Shown here one piece after another: positions 9,574 to 20,682 of a stretch of DNA of 64,000 bases (positions are counted from its first letter, which is position 1; every line of letters starts with the position of its first letter). The position numbers were made by a program, and so were the translations under genes. This stretch comes from Bradyrhizobium aeschynomenes (GTDB lineage: Bacteria > Pseudomonadota > Alphaproteobacteria > Rhizobiales > Xanthobacteraceae), in the NCBI RefSeq assembly GCF_013178945.1, contig NZ_JABFDM010000007.1, positions 1 to 64,000 on the forward strand, written 5' to 3'. Under the pieces are notes generated by a model that saw only the letters and a list, made by a program, of their open reading frames with translations, did no database searches and was not told the origin of the DNA.

Positions 9574-9620
9574 AGCGAAGCTGAAGTGAGAGCCCAGCTC
9601 TCACGTCATCCATCACCAGC

Positions 9621-9741
9621 GTCGTCCCGGCGAACGCCGGGACCCATACGCCGTGTCGCCTGTGGTCAAGCAAGCTGCAGCTCCAGCTTGCTCCAACTCC
9701 GGCTTCGGTGGCTATGGGTCCCGGCTCAAGGCCGGGACGAC
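9621..9741. repeat. 121-bp inverted-repeat element (GTCGT-hairpin family)
   Basis: The left unit (9621-9648) reads GTCGT, stem CCCGGCG, loop AA, stem CGCCGGG, then ACCCATA. The right unit (9713-9741) is the same in inverse orientation, with stem CCCGGC, loop CTTGA, stem GCCGGG. The 64 bases between are non-coding and hold a small hairpin (GCAAGCTG with CAGCTTGC). It is exactly the same length as the element at 25560 and shares internal bases with it. Confidence 0.85.
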
Positions 9742-9773
9742 ACCGAGTTTGGGGCGGGCGCTGTTGGCTCTCA

Positions 9774-11741
9774 CTACGCCGCCTTGCGCAGGCCGGCCAG
9801 GAACGTGTCGACGCTCTTGAATAGCTCGCCCGCGTGCTTGCCGAGGTCGCGGGTCGCGGTCATGACGTGTTCGGCGAGCGCGCGCGACTGCTCGGCGGCG
9901 TCGCTGGCGCCGACCACGTTCTGCGACACCTCGCTGGTGCCCGAGGCCGCCTGCTGGACGCTGCGCGCGATCTCGCGCGTCGCCGAGTCCTGCTGCTCGA
10001 CGGCGGCGGCGATGGTCGCGGCAATGCCGCTGATCTCCTGGATCGTGCCGCTGATGTCGCCGATGGCGGTGACGCAGTCGGACGTCGCCGCCTGGATCGA
10101 GCTGACCTGGCCGGCGATCTCTTCCGTCGCCTTGGCGGTCTGCCCGGCCAGCTCCTTGACCTCGGCGGCGACCACGGCGAAGCCGCGGCCGGCCTCGCCG
10201 GCGCGCGCCGCCTCGATCGTGGCATTGAGCGCGAGCAGATTAGTCTGGCTCGCGATCGCATCGATCAGGCGCAGCACGTCGCCGATCTTCTCGGCGGCGG
10301 CGGCCAGGCTGCCGACCATCTCGGTGGTCTGCCGCGCCTTGATGACGGCGCCGTCGGCGACCTTGCTGGAATGCGCGACCTGGCGGCCGATCTCGGTCAC
10401 CGAGGAGGCGAGTTCCTCGGAGGCGGCGGCGACCGTCGACACGCCGCTCGAGGCTTCCTCGGAGGCGGCCGCCGCGGCGGCGGTGCGCTGCGAGGTGCCG
10501 TTGACGCTGACCGTGATCTCCTGGACCACGCGCTCCATGTCCTGCGTGGCCTTGGCCACGGACGAGACGACGCCCTTGACGTCGGCCTCGAAGCGGTCGG
10601 CCATCTGCCGCTGCAGCACCTGCTTGTCGTGTTCGGCCTGAAGCTGCGTCGCCTCCTGCGCCGCGCGCAGGCTGCTCGTCTCGATCATGTTGCGGCGGAA
10701 GACGTCGACCGCCTGGGCCATGGTGCCGAGTTCGTCCTTGCGCTGGCCGCCCGGGATCGAAACCTCGGTATCGCCGCTCGACAGGCGGTGCATCACGGCG
10801 GTGATCGCGACCAGCGGGCGCGAGATGCCGCGGGCGACCAGCAGCGCGACGATGACCGCGAGCAGCAGGATCACGACCGTGCCGATGATCAGCTGCTGCT
10901 GCGCGCTGGCGGCGGCAGCCTGATAGGCGGTGGTGTCCTCGATCACCTCGAGCACGGCGATCGGGTCGCCGGCATAGTTCTTGATCTGGCCGGCATAGAC
11001 TGCGGCGGGCCTGCCGGCCAGCGTGGCATCGCGCAGCAGCGGCGCGCCCTTGAACACCGCGAGCACCTCGTCCGTGGTGGCGACGGTCTCGTCGCCGAAG
11101 GTCGAGGACAGCCGCTTCGGCTGGCCGTCGTTGATCCAGTAGACGGCGAGATCGATGCCGAAGCGCCGCTTGGCGCGCTCGACGAATTCCTTGCCGAAGG
11201 CAGCGCCGACATCGACGGTGGCGATCACCTTGCCGTCGCGCACGATCGGCGTCATGCCGAAGATGCCGAGCGACAGCCGGCTCTGCTCGACGCCGGCGAT
11301 CTGTTTGCCGGTCTGGTTGGCCTGCACCACGGTGATGCGGCGCTTGGAAGTGTCGTCGCCGAACACCTTCGGCTCGTGCACGCGATAGAAATTGGTGGCC
11401 GGCGGCGCCCACACGTTCACCAGGGGAATGCCTTGCGCCTTCAGCAGCGGCATCGCGCCGCCGAGCAGGGCGCCGAGCGCGTCGCGGTCGCCCTTGAGAT
11501 AAGCGTCGGCGATCGGCGGCAGCGCCGCGAGCGTCGAGCTCACTGCCAGCGCCGCGCGGCCCTCGTAATCGATGCCGGCCGACACGCTGTCGAACTGCAG
11601 CTTGAGCTGCTGCTCCAGCGCAAGGCGAGTCAGCGCGCGCTGCTGGATGACCGAGAAGGTGCCGAGCACGGCGCAGGCGATGGCGACGGTGAGCGAGAGC
11701 GCGATGATGAGGCGGGCGGAGATCGACCGAAGGCGGGACAT
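9774..11741 (-). CDS. Methyl-accepting chemotaxis protein with periplasmic Cache sensor
   Basis: About 655 residues. TM1 at about 8-30, a ~250-residue periplasmic Cache-type ligand domain (MTPIVRDGKVIATVDVGAAFGKEF lies in its second lobe), TM2 at about 285-310, a HAMP linker (RGISRPLVAITAVMHRLSSGD), and a cytoplasmic signalling domain whose hairpin tip IASQTNLLALNATIEAARAGEAGRGFAVVA binds CheA/CheW. I chose the ATG at 11741 (AAGGA upstream) because the frame from 11852 adds a non-membrane N-terminus. No che genes are nearby, so it must act with a chemotaxis cluster elsewhere. Confidence 0.9.
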   Translation of the reverse strand: MSRLRSISARLIIALSLTVAIACAVLGTFSVIQQRALTRLALEQQLKLQFDSVSAGIDYEGRAALAVSSTLAALPPIADAYLKGDRDALGALLGGAMPLLKAQGIPLVNVWAPPATNFYRVHEPKVFGDDTSKRRITVVQANQTGKQIAGVEQSRLSLGIFGMTPIVRDGKVIATVDVGAAFGKEFVERAKRRFGIDLAVYWINDGQPKRLSSTFGDETVATTDEVLAVFKGAPLLRDATLAGRPAAVYAGQIKNYAGDPIAVLEVIEDTTAYQAAAASAQQQLIIGTVVILLLAVIVALLVARGISRPLVAITAVMHRLSSGDTEVSIPGGQRKDELGTMAQAVDVFRRNMIETSSLRAAQEATQLQAEHDKQVLQRQMADRFEADVKGVVSSVAKATQDMERVVQEITVSVNGTSQRTAAAAAASEEASSGVSTVAAASEELASSVTEIGRQVAHSSKVADGAVIKARQTTEMVGSLAAAAEKIGDVLRLIDAIASQTNLLALNATIEAARAGEAGRGFAVVAAEVKELAGQTAKATEEIAGQVSSIQAATSDCVTAIGDISGTIQEISGIAATIAAAVEQQDSATREIARSVQQAASGTSEVSQNVVGASDAAEQSRALAEHVMTATRDLGKHAGELFKSVDTFLAGLRKAA

Positions 11742-11878
11742 GGGGGCATTCCTTGCTTTGCAGCAAGGGTCCCAGATTACCATTAAGGAAGAGATACCGT
11801 AGTTGTACGGGACCGCAGATTCTGCCGGTGGGTGCCTAGTTTCAGGTCCCAATCAACCCGACGCGGCGCAGCCCGGCC

Positions 11879-13690
<1,812 letters not shown>

Positions 13691-13806
13691 GGGTCGCGCA
13701 GATAGCATCAAGGGCCCCTGACCAGCAACCATATTGCTGAATTTCCAGGGCCTTTCTTCACGCCAAGCTGATTCCCCGTGGCTCGAAAACAGGCTACCGA
13801 GGGCGG

Positions 13807-15411
13807 ATGTCGAGTACCTCTCTGCCGCATCAGGCGGCCCGCCCGCGCAACCGCCTCGGACCGCAGCGTCTGGCCGCCTGGCTGGCGGTGCGCGCCACCG
13901 CGCCGGCGACGTCGGTCTGGGTCGTCATCGCCTTCGTTCTTGCGCATGTCGTGCTGTGGACGGCGATCCTGACCAATCTGAAGGCCGCGCAGGACGTTCA
14001 CATGGACGTCGCCGAGGCCTATGCCTGGGGCAGCCGCTTCCTGCTCGGCTACGGCAAGCATCCGCCGCTGTCGGGCTGGATCGCCGGGCTGTGGTTCTCG
14101 GTGTTTCCGGTCAAGGACTGGTCGACCTATGCGCTGGCGATGGCCGTGAACGGCAGCGGCCTGATCGGCGTCTGGTTCGCGAGCCTGAAGGTCGTCGACC
14201 GCCGCCGGGCGTTCTTCGTCGTGGTGATGGTCGCGCTGTATCCGATCTTCAATTTCAAGGGCTTCAAGTACAACGCCGATCTGGTCCAGCTGCTGACCCT
14301 GCCGCTGCTGGTGCTGGCCTATCTGCACGCCTTCGAGAAGCGTAGCGTCGTCGCCGGCATCTGGCTCGGCCTCGCCGGCGCCGCCGCGCTGATGACGAAA
14401 TATTGGGTGCTGACCATGATCGGTGCGATCGGCCTTGCGGCACTGCTGCATCCCGAGCGGCTGCGCTTCCTGGCCTCGCCGGCGCCCTGGGTCGCGATCG
14501 CCACGATGCTGGTCGCGATGATTCCGCATCTGGCCTGGCTGTGGAGCGTCGACTTCGTCGCCATCACCTATGCCGGCGACGTCTATACGCTGTCGGACCG
14601 GGGGCGCGCCGCCGCGCTCGTCGTCGGCTATGTCGGTCACAATCTGGCGCTGCTCGCTCTGCCGGTGGCGCTTGCGGCCCTGGTCCTGGCCTGGCCGCCG
14701 CGCTTCGCGTTCCGCAATTGGCGGCGCGGGCCAAATCCGGGCGTCAATGTGAGCCAGGCGATCAATGTCTGGCTGGTGCAGTCGATCGTTGCCGTCGGCC
14801 CGCCGCTCGGCGGCCTCGCTTTCACGATCTACATGAAGACCGATTGGGGCATCTCGCTGTTCTTTCTGGTGCCGCTGGCGCTGGTCGCAATTCCCGCCTT
14901 GCGGCTGCGGCTGACGATGCTGCCCCGGCTCGCCGCCATCTGGCTGGTGCTGTCGCTGCTCACGCTGGCGGCTTCACCGTGGATCGCCCACCGTGAAATG
15001 GCCGCCAATCCGAACGGCGCCACCGGCTATGGCGGGCGGTCGGAGCTGGCGCGGGAATTGACCAAGGCTTGGCACGCCCGTTTCGGCTCGCCCTGGCCGC
15101 TGGTCGCCGGCTATTCCGAGATGAACACGCCGATGACCTTCTACAGCCCGGATCACCCCCGCCCGTTCACGGTGCCCTATACGGCCGAGGAGACCTGGAG
15201 CTCGGGGCTGAGCACGCTGGACGACCTCAAGCGCGAGGGCTTCATCGGCGTCTGCGACACCACCGACAACCGCATCGCCGCCTGCGAGGCCTGGATGGCC
15301 AAGGAGGCCCCCAAGGCCGAGCCGCTGGTCATGACGACCCAGCGCTTCTTCCATGGCCAGGCGGGCCCTGCAATCGTTTGGAAGGTGTATATTCAGGGGC
15401 CGGGGACGTAG
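13807..15411 (+). CDS. Membrane glycosyltransferase, family 39 (ArnT/PMT-like)
   Basis: A 534-residue inner-membrane protein with about ten hydrophobic segments. The first external loop contains DVAEAYAWG and GYGKHPPLSGW, matching the acidic catalytic loop and polyprenyl-phosphate-sugar site of GT39/GT83 dolichol- or undecaprenyl-phosphate sugar transferases. It probably moves a sugar from a lipid carrier to an envelope acceptor on the periplasmic side. The soluble C-terminus (about 400-530) has a CDTTDNRIAACEAW segment. The ribosome site GAGG sits just upstream of the ATG. Substrate cannot be told from sequence. Confidence 0.85.
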   Translation: MSSTSLPHQAARPRNRLGPQRLAAWLAVRATAPATSVWVVIAFVLAHVVLWTAILTNLKAAQDVHMDVAEAYAWGSRFLLGYGKHPPLSGWIAGLWFSVFPVKDWSTYALAMAVNGSGLIGVWFASLKVVDRRRAFFVVVMVALYPIFNFKGFKYNADLVQLLTLPLLVLAYLHAFEKRSVVAGIWLGLAGAAALMTKYWVLTMIGAIGLAALLHPERLRFLASPAPWVAIATMLVAMIPHLAWLWSVDFVAITYAGDVYTLSDRGRAAALVVGYVGHNLALLALPVALAALVLAWPPRFAFRNWRRGPNPGVNVSQAINVWLVQSIVAVGPPLGGLAFTIYMKTDWGISLFFLVPLALVAIPALRLRLTMLPRLAAIWLVLSLLTLAASPWIAHREMAANPNGATGYGGRSELARELTKAWHARFGSPWPLVAGYSEMNTPMTFYSPDHPRPFTVPYTAEETWSSGLSTLDDLKREGFIGVCDTTDNRIAACEAWMAKEAPKAEPLVMTTQRFFHGQAGPAIVWKVYIQGPGT

Positions 15412-15451
15412 CGGACGTCGTGGTGACGCGCCTGCTGCCCCAATGGAGGCC

Positions 15452-15595
15452 GGCATTCCGGGGCAGCCCGAAGGGCTGAGCCCGGAATCCATAACCACAG
15501 GCCCGTGTGTGGGCAGGGTCGTCCGATACCGAGTCCAACCGCCTGTGATTATGGTTCCGGGCCCGCGCCTCTGACGAGGCGCGTCCCGGAATGAC
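15452..15595. repeat. 144-bp inverted-repeat element (GTCAT-hairpin family)
   Basis: It fills the gap between the GT39 gene and the HPr gene. The left unit starts GGCAT-TCCGGGG at 15452 and ends with AATCCATAACCACAGGC near 15502. The right unit (15541-15595) is its inverse, ending CCGGAATGAC. Each half carries a nested hairpin, for example CGCGCCT with AGGCGCG in the right arm. It is a larger-stem member of the family described in the findings, with GGCAT replacing GTCAT on the left. Confidence 0.75.
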
Positions 15596-15611
15596 GGACC
15601 CGCTAAGGGGG

Positions 15612-15941
15612 TCACACGCCTTCTTCGTGGAACTTGTCGTTCACCAGATCAGTGATCGCCTGCAAAGCGGCCTCGGCCTCGGGGCCGGTGGCCGACACCA
15701 GGATCTTCGTCCCCGGAGCCGCGGCCAGCATCATCAGGCCCATGATCGAGCGGCCGCCGACGGTCTCGCCGCCGCGGGTCACCCAGACCTCGGCCTGGAA
15801 CTTCTCGACCATCTGCACGAACTTCGCCGACGCCCGCGCATGCAGGCCGCGCTTGTTGGTGATCAGCAGCTCTCGCGAGATGGCTCCGGCAGGAACGGCC
15901 GGGCCGGCGACGTTGTCCTGCGCGTCGTCCTCGTCGCTCAT
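15612..15941 (-). CDS. HPr-like phosphocarrier protein
   Basis: A 109-residue HPr of the incomplete rhizobial phosphotransferase relay. His34 in RGLHARAS is the site phosphorylated by enzyme I; Ser65 in GGRSIMGLMML corresponds to the HPr Ser46 target of HPr kinase. About 20 extra residues precede the HPr fold. Its start overlaps the stop of the EIIA gene by four bases (ATGA), so the two are translationally coupled. No sugar permease (EIIB/EIIC) is near, which fits a regulatory rather than transport role. Confidence 0.92.
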   Translation of the reverse strand: MSDEDDAQDNVAGPAVPAGAISRELLITNKRGLHARASAKFVQMVEKFQAEVWVTRGGETVGGRSIMGLMMLAAAPGTKILVSATGPEAEAALQAITDLVNDKFHEEGV

Positions 15942-16339
15942 TTGCCGGCAAGCACCCGGCTTGCGATGGTGACGTATTTGCGTCCCGCCTCCTGCGCCAT
16001 CGCGATGGCGTCGGGCAGCGAGCGTTCCTCGCGGACCTTGGCGAGCTTGACCAGCATGGGCAGGTTGATGCCCGCGAGCACCTCGACCTTGGGCCGGCTC
16101 ATGCAGGAGATCGCAAGATTCGACGGCGTGCCGCCGAACATGTCGGTGAGGATGGCGACGCCGTCGCCGGTGTCCACACGGTTCACGGCTTCGATGATGT
16201 CGCTGCGACAGAGATCGGAATCATCGTCGGCGCCAATCGTGACCGCTTCGATTTGTTTTTGAGGACCCATGACGTGTTCGAGCGCCGCCCTGAACTCGTC
16301 GGCGAGGCGCCCATGGGTCACCAGTACCAGGCCAATCAT
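15938..16339 (-). CDS. PTS EIIA component, mannose family
   Basis: A 133-residue EIIA-Man-like protein from the ATG at 16339: MIGLVLVTHGRLADEF, with His9 the predicted phosphorylation site accepting phosphate from HPr. Later motifs (TDMFGGTPSNLAI, GINLPMLVKL) are typical of the family. Regulatory EIIA-Man proteins occur beside HPr, HPr kinase and ChvGI in many Rhizobiales and are thought to report carbon state. It overlaps the HPr gene by four bases. The frame extends upstream to 16420, but that extension lacks family similarity. Confidence 0.92.
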   Translation of the reverse strand: MIGLVLVTHGRLADEFRAALEHVMGPQKQIEAVTIGADDDSDLCRSDIIEAVNRVDTGDGVAILTDMFGGTPSNLAISCMSRPKVEVLAGINLPMLVKLAKVREERSLPDAIAMAQEAGRKYVTIASRVLAGK

Positions 16340-16543
16340 CGGATACTCCTCGCGGGCGCCTTGGGTGCACCGCACGAACGCGCCACTTTGACCATCCGGA
16401 GCCCCCGCGCAAGAGGGCATATTCGCGATTCTCCCGGATTCAGAGGTAGGGGCGGGGGAGCTGGCGACGGTCTATCGGGTCGCGATAGTGGGGGTGATAT
16501 GGTTACCAATTCGCTTCACACAATTGGCCGAAAGATTACCGGG

Positions 16544-16996
16544 TCATGAACTCTTGGTCGTGGTCAGAGCGGCTACAACCAGCGGCAGGGGCGCGTATCC
16601 CTGGCCCACGGGTATTCGCGGCAATTCGATACCGTTTTCGTTCCAGCGCAGCGCATCCGGCGGCGGAAGCCGCTCTGCATCATCGGCCATCAAATCGACA
16701 ATGAGACCTATGGGCGCCTCGGACACGAAGTCGCAGGCACGGATACCGAGGCCGCGAATCTCGAGCAGGCCGGCCAGGGCAGGGGCGGGGCTGACCCACA
16801 TTTCTCCGCCACGTGTGGCGAGATGAACACGGTCGTCTCCGACCAGAACGGCCGGCGGGATCTGCCCGGCGCGCCCGGCCAGAATCAGGTCGAACGCCAG
16901 GCGCGACTTGCCGGCGCCCGAGGGACCGCGGATCAGCACGGCGCGATCGCCGACTTTGACGGCAGACGCATGGACGCTCGCCGCTGCGGCGGTCAC
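16544..16996 (-). CDS. hprK: HPr kinase/phosphorylase, short C-terminal-domain form
   Basis: 150 residues, only the catalytic C-terminal domain of the ~310-residue Firmicutes enzyme; this truncated form is usual in alphaproteobacteria. Walker A GPSGAGKS is at 24-31 and the HPrK signature LLEIRGLGI at about 78-86. It would phosphorylate or dephosphorylate Ser65 of the HPr encoded 600 bases downstream. The GTG start overlaps the chvG stop (GTGA), indicating coupling to the sensor kinase gene. The 204 bases before the EIIA gene hold no ORF. Confidence 0.92.
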   Translation of the reverse strand: MTAAAASVHASAVKVGDRAVLIRGPSGAGKSRLAFDLILAGRAGQIPPAVLVGDDRVHLATRGGEMWVSPAPALAGLLEIRGLGIRACDFVSEAPIGLIVDLMADDAERLPPPDALRWNENGIELPRIPVGQGYAPLPLVVAALTTTKSS

Positions 16997-18798
16997 GACG
17001 CCGGCAGCCGGACGATGAAGCGGGCCCCGGCGGAGGTCGGATTGCCCTCGGCATCGACAGGCCCGGGCCGGTTCTCGGCCCAGATCCGCCCGCCATGGGC
17101 ATCGATGATCTGCTTGGAGATCGACAGGCCCAGGCCCGAATTCTGGCCGAAGCCCTGGTGCGGCCGGTCGGTGTAGAAGCGCTCGAAGATCCGCTGCAGG
17201 GCGTCCTCGCGAATGCCCGGGCCGTCGTCGTCGACCGTGATCTCGATCTCGGAGCGCACGCGCCGGCAGGTGATGCGGACCTTGCCGCCGGCCGCCGAGA
17301 ACGACTGCGCGTTCGACAGCAGGTTCGAGATGACCTGGCCAAGTCGCGAATCATGGCCCGGCACCGAGAAGGTGTCGTTGACCCCGCGGCCTTCGAAGCG
17401 GACCTCCACGGCGACGTCGGTGCCGAGCTTGGTCTCGTTGGCGACCGAGGTCAGCGTGTTCAGGAGCCGGCGCAGATCGACCAGTGTCATGTCCTGGCGC
17501 TGCAACTCGGCGTCGAGCCGGCTGGCGTCGGATATGTCGGAGATCAGCCGGTCGAGCCGCTTGACGTCGTGCTCGATGACCGCGAGCAGGCGGGCGCGGC
17601 TGTTGTCGTTGCGCGCCAGCGGCAGGGTCTCCACGGCGGAGCGCAGCGAGGTCAGCGGATTCTTCAACTCGTGGGCGACGTCGGCGGCGAACATCTCGAT
17701 CGCCTCGATGCGGTTGTAGAGCGCATCCGTCATGTCGCGCAGCGCGCCGGAGAGATGGCCGATCTCGTCGCGGCGGCGGGTGAAGTCGGGGATCTCGACG
17801 CGGGTCTTGATGCGGCGGCGGACGCGCTCGGCGCTGTCGGCCAGCCGGCGCACGGGGCCGGCGATGGTGCTGGCGAGCAGCAGCGACAGCACGATCATGA
17901 CCGCGGAGGCCACGCCGCCGACCTTCAGGATGGCGAGGCGCTCGGCGGTCACCATCTGGTCGATGTCGTCGCCCTGCGTCGACAACATCAGCGCGCCGTG
18001 GATCGTGCGCGAGCGCTGCACCGACACCGCAACCGAGACGATCACCTCGCCGCGCGAGTTGACCCGTACCATGCTGCGCTTCTGGCCCTTCAGCGCGTCC
18101 GAGACTTCCTCATAGCCGTTGCCGTTCTCCGGGCCGTATTCGCGGTACAGCGGCAGGTCGCCGCGATTGAGCCAGGTGCGCACCGAGATCAGCGCGCGCT
18201 CGACGAAGCCCGGCTTCTCGCTCGACGGCGGCGGCAGGTCGAAGCGCAGCACGTTCTCGAGATTGCGGCTGTCGAGCAGCAGGCCGCCGTTCGGATCGTA
18301 GATTCGGGCGCGCGTCTTGGTCGGCGAGATCAGCGTACGCAGCACCGGTGCGACGCGTTCCGGATTGATCGGAAAATCGAGCGGCGAATATTCGTCCGGC
18401 GCGCCGTAGCTCTCGCCGGGCTTGAGATCGAGCAGCCGCTCCGGATCGATGGTGATGGTGTTGGTCTGCACCGTCGCCGAGGCCGCGATCGCGCCGGCGA
18501 TGATTTCGGCCTGCACCAGCAGGCTCTGCGCGCGCGCATCGATCAGGCCGGCGCGGAACTGCGAGAGGTAGAGAATGCTTGCAACCAGTGCGAGCAGGCC
18601 AGCGATGTTCAGCGAGACGATGCGCCGGGTCAGGCTCGAGAACGACAGCGCGAACAGGAACTGTCCGGCGCGGCGCAGCCAGCTCAGCGGGCGCTGCCAG
18701 CCTGACACCCGCGGGCTCTCATCGGTCACCTCGGAAGCGGCGGACGCTGCGGCGTCCTCGGCGTTCAGTCCGGGGTCAGGATGCGTACGATCGAGCAA
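16993..18798 (-). CDS. chvG: ChvG/ExoS-type membrane sensor histidine kinase
   Basis: 601 residues. An Arg-containing cytosolic N-terminus, TM1 at about 60-80, a periplasmic sensor domain (about 80-275), TM2 near 290-310, HAMP, then a HisKA domain with phospho-accepting His376 in VAHELKNPLTSL and an ATPase domain with NLLSNAQSFS, DDDGPGI and GLGLSISKQI. ChvG senses acidity or envelope cues in rhizobia and agrobacteria and phosphorylates ChvI. The start is a TTG (codon ends at 18798) with GGAGCACTCACA upstream. Order chvI, chvG, hprK, EIIA, HPr on one strand forms the conserved regulatory block. Confidence 0.93.
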   Translation of the reverse strand: MLDRTHPDPGLNAEDAAASAASEVTDESPRVSGWQRPLSWLRRAGQFLFALSFSSLTRRIVSLNIAGLLALVASILYLSQFRAGLIDARAQSLLVQAEIIAGAIAASATVQTNTITIDPERLLDLKPGESYGAPDEYSPLDFPINPERVAPVLRTLISPTKTRARIYDPNGGLLLDSRNLENVLRFDLPPPSSEKPGFVERALISVRTWLNRGDLPLYREYGPENGNGYEEVSDALKGQKRSMVRVNSRGEVIVSVAVSVQRSRTIHGALMLSTQGDDIDQMVTAERLAILKVGGVASAVMIVLSLLLASTIAGPVRRLADSAERVRRRIKTRVEIPDFTRRRDEIGHLSGALRDMTDALYNRIEAIEMFAADVAHELKNPLTSLRSAVETLPLARNDNSRARLLAVIEHDVKRLDRLISDISDASRLDAELQRQDMTLVDLRRLLNTLTSVANETKLGTDVAVEVRFEGRGVNDTFSVPGHDSRLGQVISNLLSNAQSFSAAGGKVRITCRRVRSEIEITVDDDGPGIREDALQRIFERFYTDRPHQGFGQNSGLGLSISKQIIDAHGGRIWAENRPGPVDAEGNPTSAGARFIVRLPAS

Positions 18799-19028
18799 TG
18801 TGAGTGCTCCGATTCCGAATGTCGCAAGGCGTTTGCGGCGTGGTGACGTGCGGCGGGCTCGTTCAGAACGTCAAATTCGCCGCACCAATAGTCGCCGCAA
18901 CACGATCGCTGCAACAAAGGCCCCGTTCCGGCATCTGCGCTTCAAACAATGCGCAGGCGTCGCAGTCTACCCAATCCCCGGTGCGACGTCAGCGCGCAAT
19001 TTCGCATGACGTCGCTCCCGTCGATGCG

Positions 19029-19730
19029 TCAGGTTTCCTTGAAGCGATAGCCGACGCCGTAGAGGGTCTCGATCATCTCGAACTCCTCGTCGACCATCTT
19101 GAACTTCTTGCGCAGCCGCTTGATGTGGCTGTCGATGGTGCGGTCGTCGACATAGACCTGGTCGTCATAGGCCGCGTCCATCAGGGCGTTGCGGCTCTTG
19201 ACCACGCCCGGACGCTGCGCCAGCGCCTGCAGGATCAGGAACTCGGTGACCGTCAGCGTGACCGGCTCGTTCTTCCAGGTGCAGGTATGCCGCTCGGGGT
19301 CCATGCGCAGCAGGCCGCGGTCGAGCGCCTTGGCGTCGTTTTCCTTCGGCAGCGCCGTCGGATCCTTGGGCTGCGAGCGGCGCAGCACGGCCTTGACGCG
19401 CTCGACGAGGAGGCGCTGCGAGAACGGTTTGCGGATGAAGTCGTCCGCACCCATCTTCAGGCCGAACAGCTCGTCGATCTCCTCGTCCTTGGACGTCAGG
19501 AAGATTACGGGCAGGTCGGACTTCTGCCGCAGCCGCCGCAGCGTCTCCATGCCGTCCATGCGCGGCATCTTGATGTCGAGGATGGCCAGGTCGGGCTGGC
19601 TCGTCCGGAAACCGTCCAGCGCCGACGCACCATCGGTGTAGGTCATGATGCGATAGCCTTCGGCCTCGAGCGCGATCGAGACGGATGTCAGAATGTTACG
19701 GTCGTCATCGACCAAGGCGATTGTGGGCAT
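19029..19730 (-). CDS. chvI: ChvI response regulator, OmpR family
   Basis: 233 residues: receiver domain 1-120 with acidic pocket DDD (8-10) and phospho-acceptor Asp52 in LAILDIKMPRMDG, then an OmpR-type winged helix (about 135-233), including VVKSRNALMDAAYDDQVYVD and RTIDSHIKRLRKKF. It is the partner of ChvG; in related bacteria it controls acid response, exopolysaccharide, motility and symbiosis genes. A 230-base gap without a gene separates it from chvG, so the kinase may have its own promoter or a long leader. Confidence 0.95.
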   Translation of the reverse strand: MPTIALVDDDRNILTSVSIALEAEGYRIMTYTDGASALDGFRTSQPDLAILDIKMPRMDGMETLRRLRQKSDLPVIFLTSKDEEIDELFGLKMGADDFIRKPFSQRLLVERVKAVLRRSQPKDPTALPKENDAKALDRGLLRMDPERHTCTWKNEPVTLTVTEFLILQALAQRPGVVKSRNALMDAAYDDQVYVDDRTIDSHIKRLRKKFKMVDEEFEMIETLYGVGYRFKET

Positions 19731-19947
19731 GAGCCTGCTTTCAGAGTCTGGTTACGCCGAGACTGCGAGAATCAAGATAAGGGCCGCGTATTTGGGCTTC
19801 GAACATGGTCAACGAGCAATGCAAGCTGGGCTGAAGTGTGACCGAGTTCCACAAATACCATGGCAAAGTCTTGTGCCCCGCCCAAGTTTGTGGCCCGTTT
19901 AGCCGAAAAACGGCCTTCATTGCAACAGAATGGACGAGGGAAAGACG

Positions 19948-20682
19948 ATGCCTGCGAGCTTTAACCCTAACCGCGTCACGCGTTCCCTGCTGCGCCGAAG
20001 CCGTCAGGGGGCACTCGCAACCTTGATGACCGGCTCAGGTGATCCTTATTGCTCGCTGGTGAACGTCGCCACCGCGCCGGATGGTGCTCCGATCATTCTC
20101 ATCTCGCGCCTCGCCGTGCACACGAAGAATGTACTTGCCGATTCGCGCGTGTCGCTGATGCTCGATGAACGTGCGCCGGGTGATCCGCTCGAAGGTGCGC
20201 GGATCATGCTGTCGGGAAAAGCCGAGCAGGCGACTGATGAGGATCGCGAGACGCTGCGTCGTCGGTATCTCAATGCGCATCCGTCGGCTGCCGACTACGC
20301 CGATTTCGCCGACTTCTCGTTCTTCGTCATTCGCGCCGCAGGCACGCATCTCGTTGCAGGATTCGGCCGCATCGTCGATCTCAAGCCCGAGCAGTTTCTC
20401 ACCGACATCTCCGACGCCGCCGAGCTGCTCGCAGCCGAGCAGGGCGCCGTCGAGCACATGAACGAAGATCATCGCGACGCGCTCGGGCTCTATGCAACGA
20501 AGCTGCTCGGTGCGGAGTCCGCGGAGTGGCGCTGCAGCGGCTGTGATCCCGACGGTCTGGATCTGATGGCTGACGGCAGGACGTTGCGGCTGGATTTTCC
20601 CGAGCGCGTCACCACGCCAGGCGGCCTGCGCAAGATGCTGGTGCGGCTGGCGGACGAGGCGAGGGCGAAAGCCGGCAGCTAA
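19948..20682 (+). CDS. HugZ-like FMN-binding split-barrel protein with DUF2470 domain
   Basis: About 244 residues. The N-terminal ~150 form a pyridoxamine-phosphate-oxidase-like split barrel (RQGALATLMTGSGDPYCSLVNVATAPDG, ILISRLAVHTKNV). The C-terminal part has AVEHMNEDHRDAL, characteristic of the DUF2470/HugZ heme-binding region. Relatives include heme-degrading HugZ and general flavin oxidoreductases; which applies here is not clear. The ATG at 19948 sits behind GGACGAGGGAAAG; an in-frame ATG at 19930 is less likely. Together with the next gene it separates chvI from pckA, which are neighbours in other rhizobia. Confidence 0.82.
   Translation: MPASFNPNRVTRSLLRRSRQGALATLMTGSGDPYCSLVNVATAPDGAPIILISRLAVHTKNVLADSRVSLMLDERAPGDPLEGARIMLSGKAEQATDEDRETLRRRYLNAHPSAADYADFADFSFFVIRAAGTHLVAGFGRIVDLKPEQFLTDISDAAELLAAEQGAVEHMNEDHRDALGLYATKLLGAESAEWRCSGCDPDGLDLMADGRTLRLDFPERVTTPGGLRKMLVRLADEARAKAGS

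Noticed and set aside
9585..9760. Possible CRISPR repeats or a terminator pair
   Set aside because: There are only two inverse units, not direct repeats with spacers. They belong to the dispersed inverted-repeat family.
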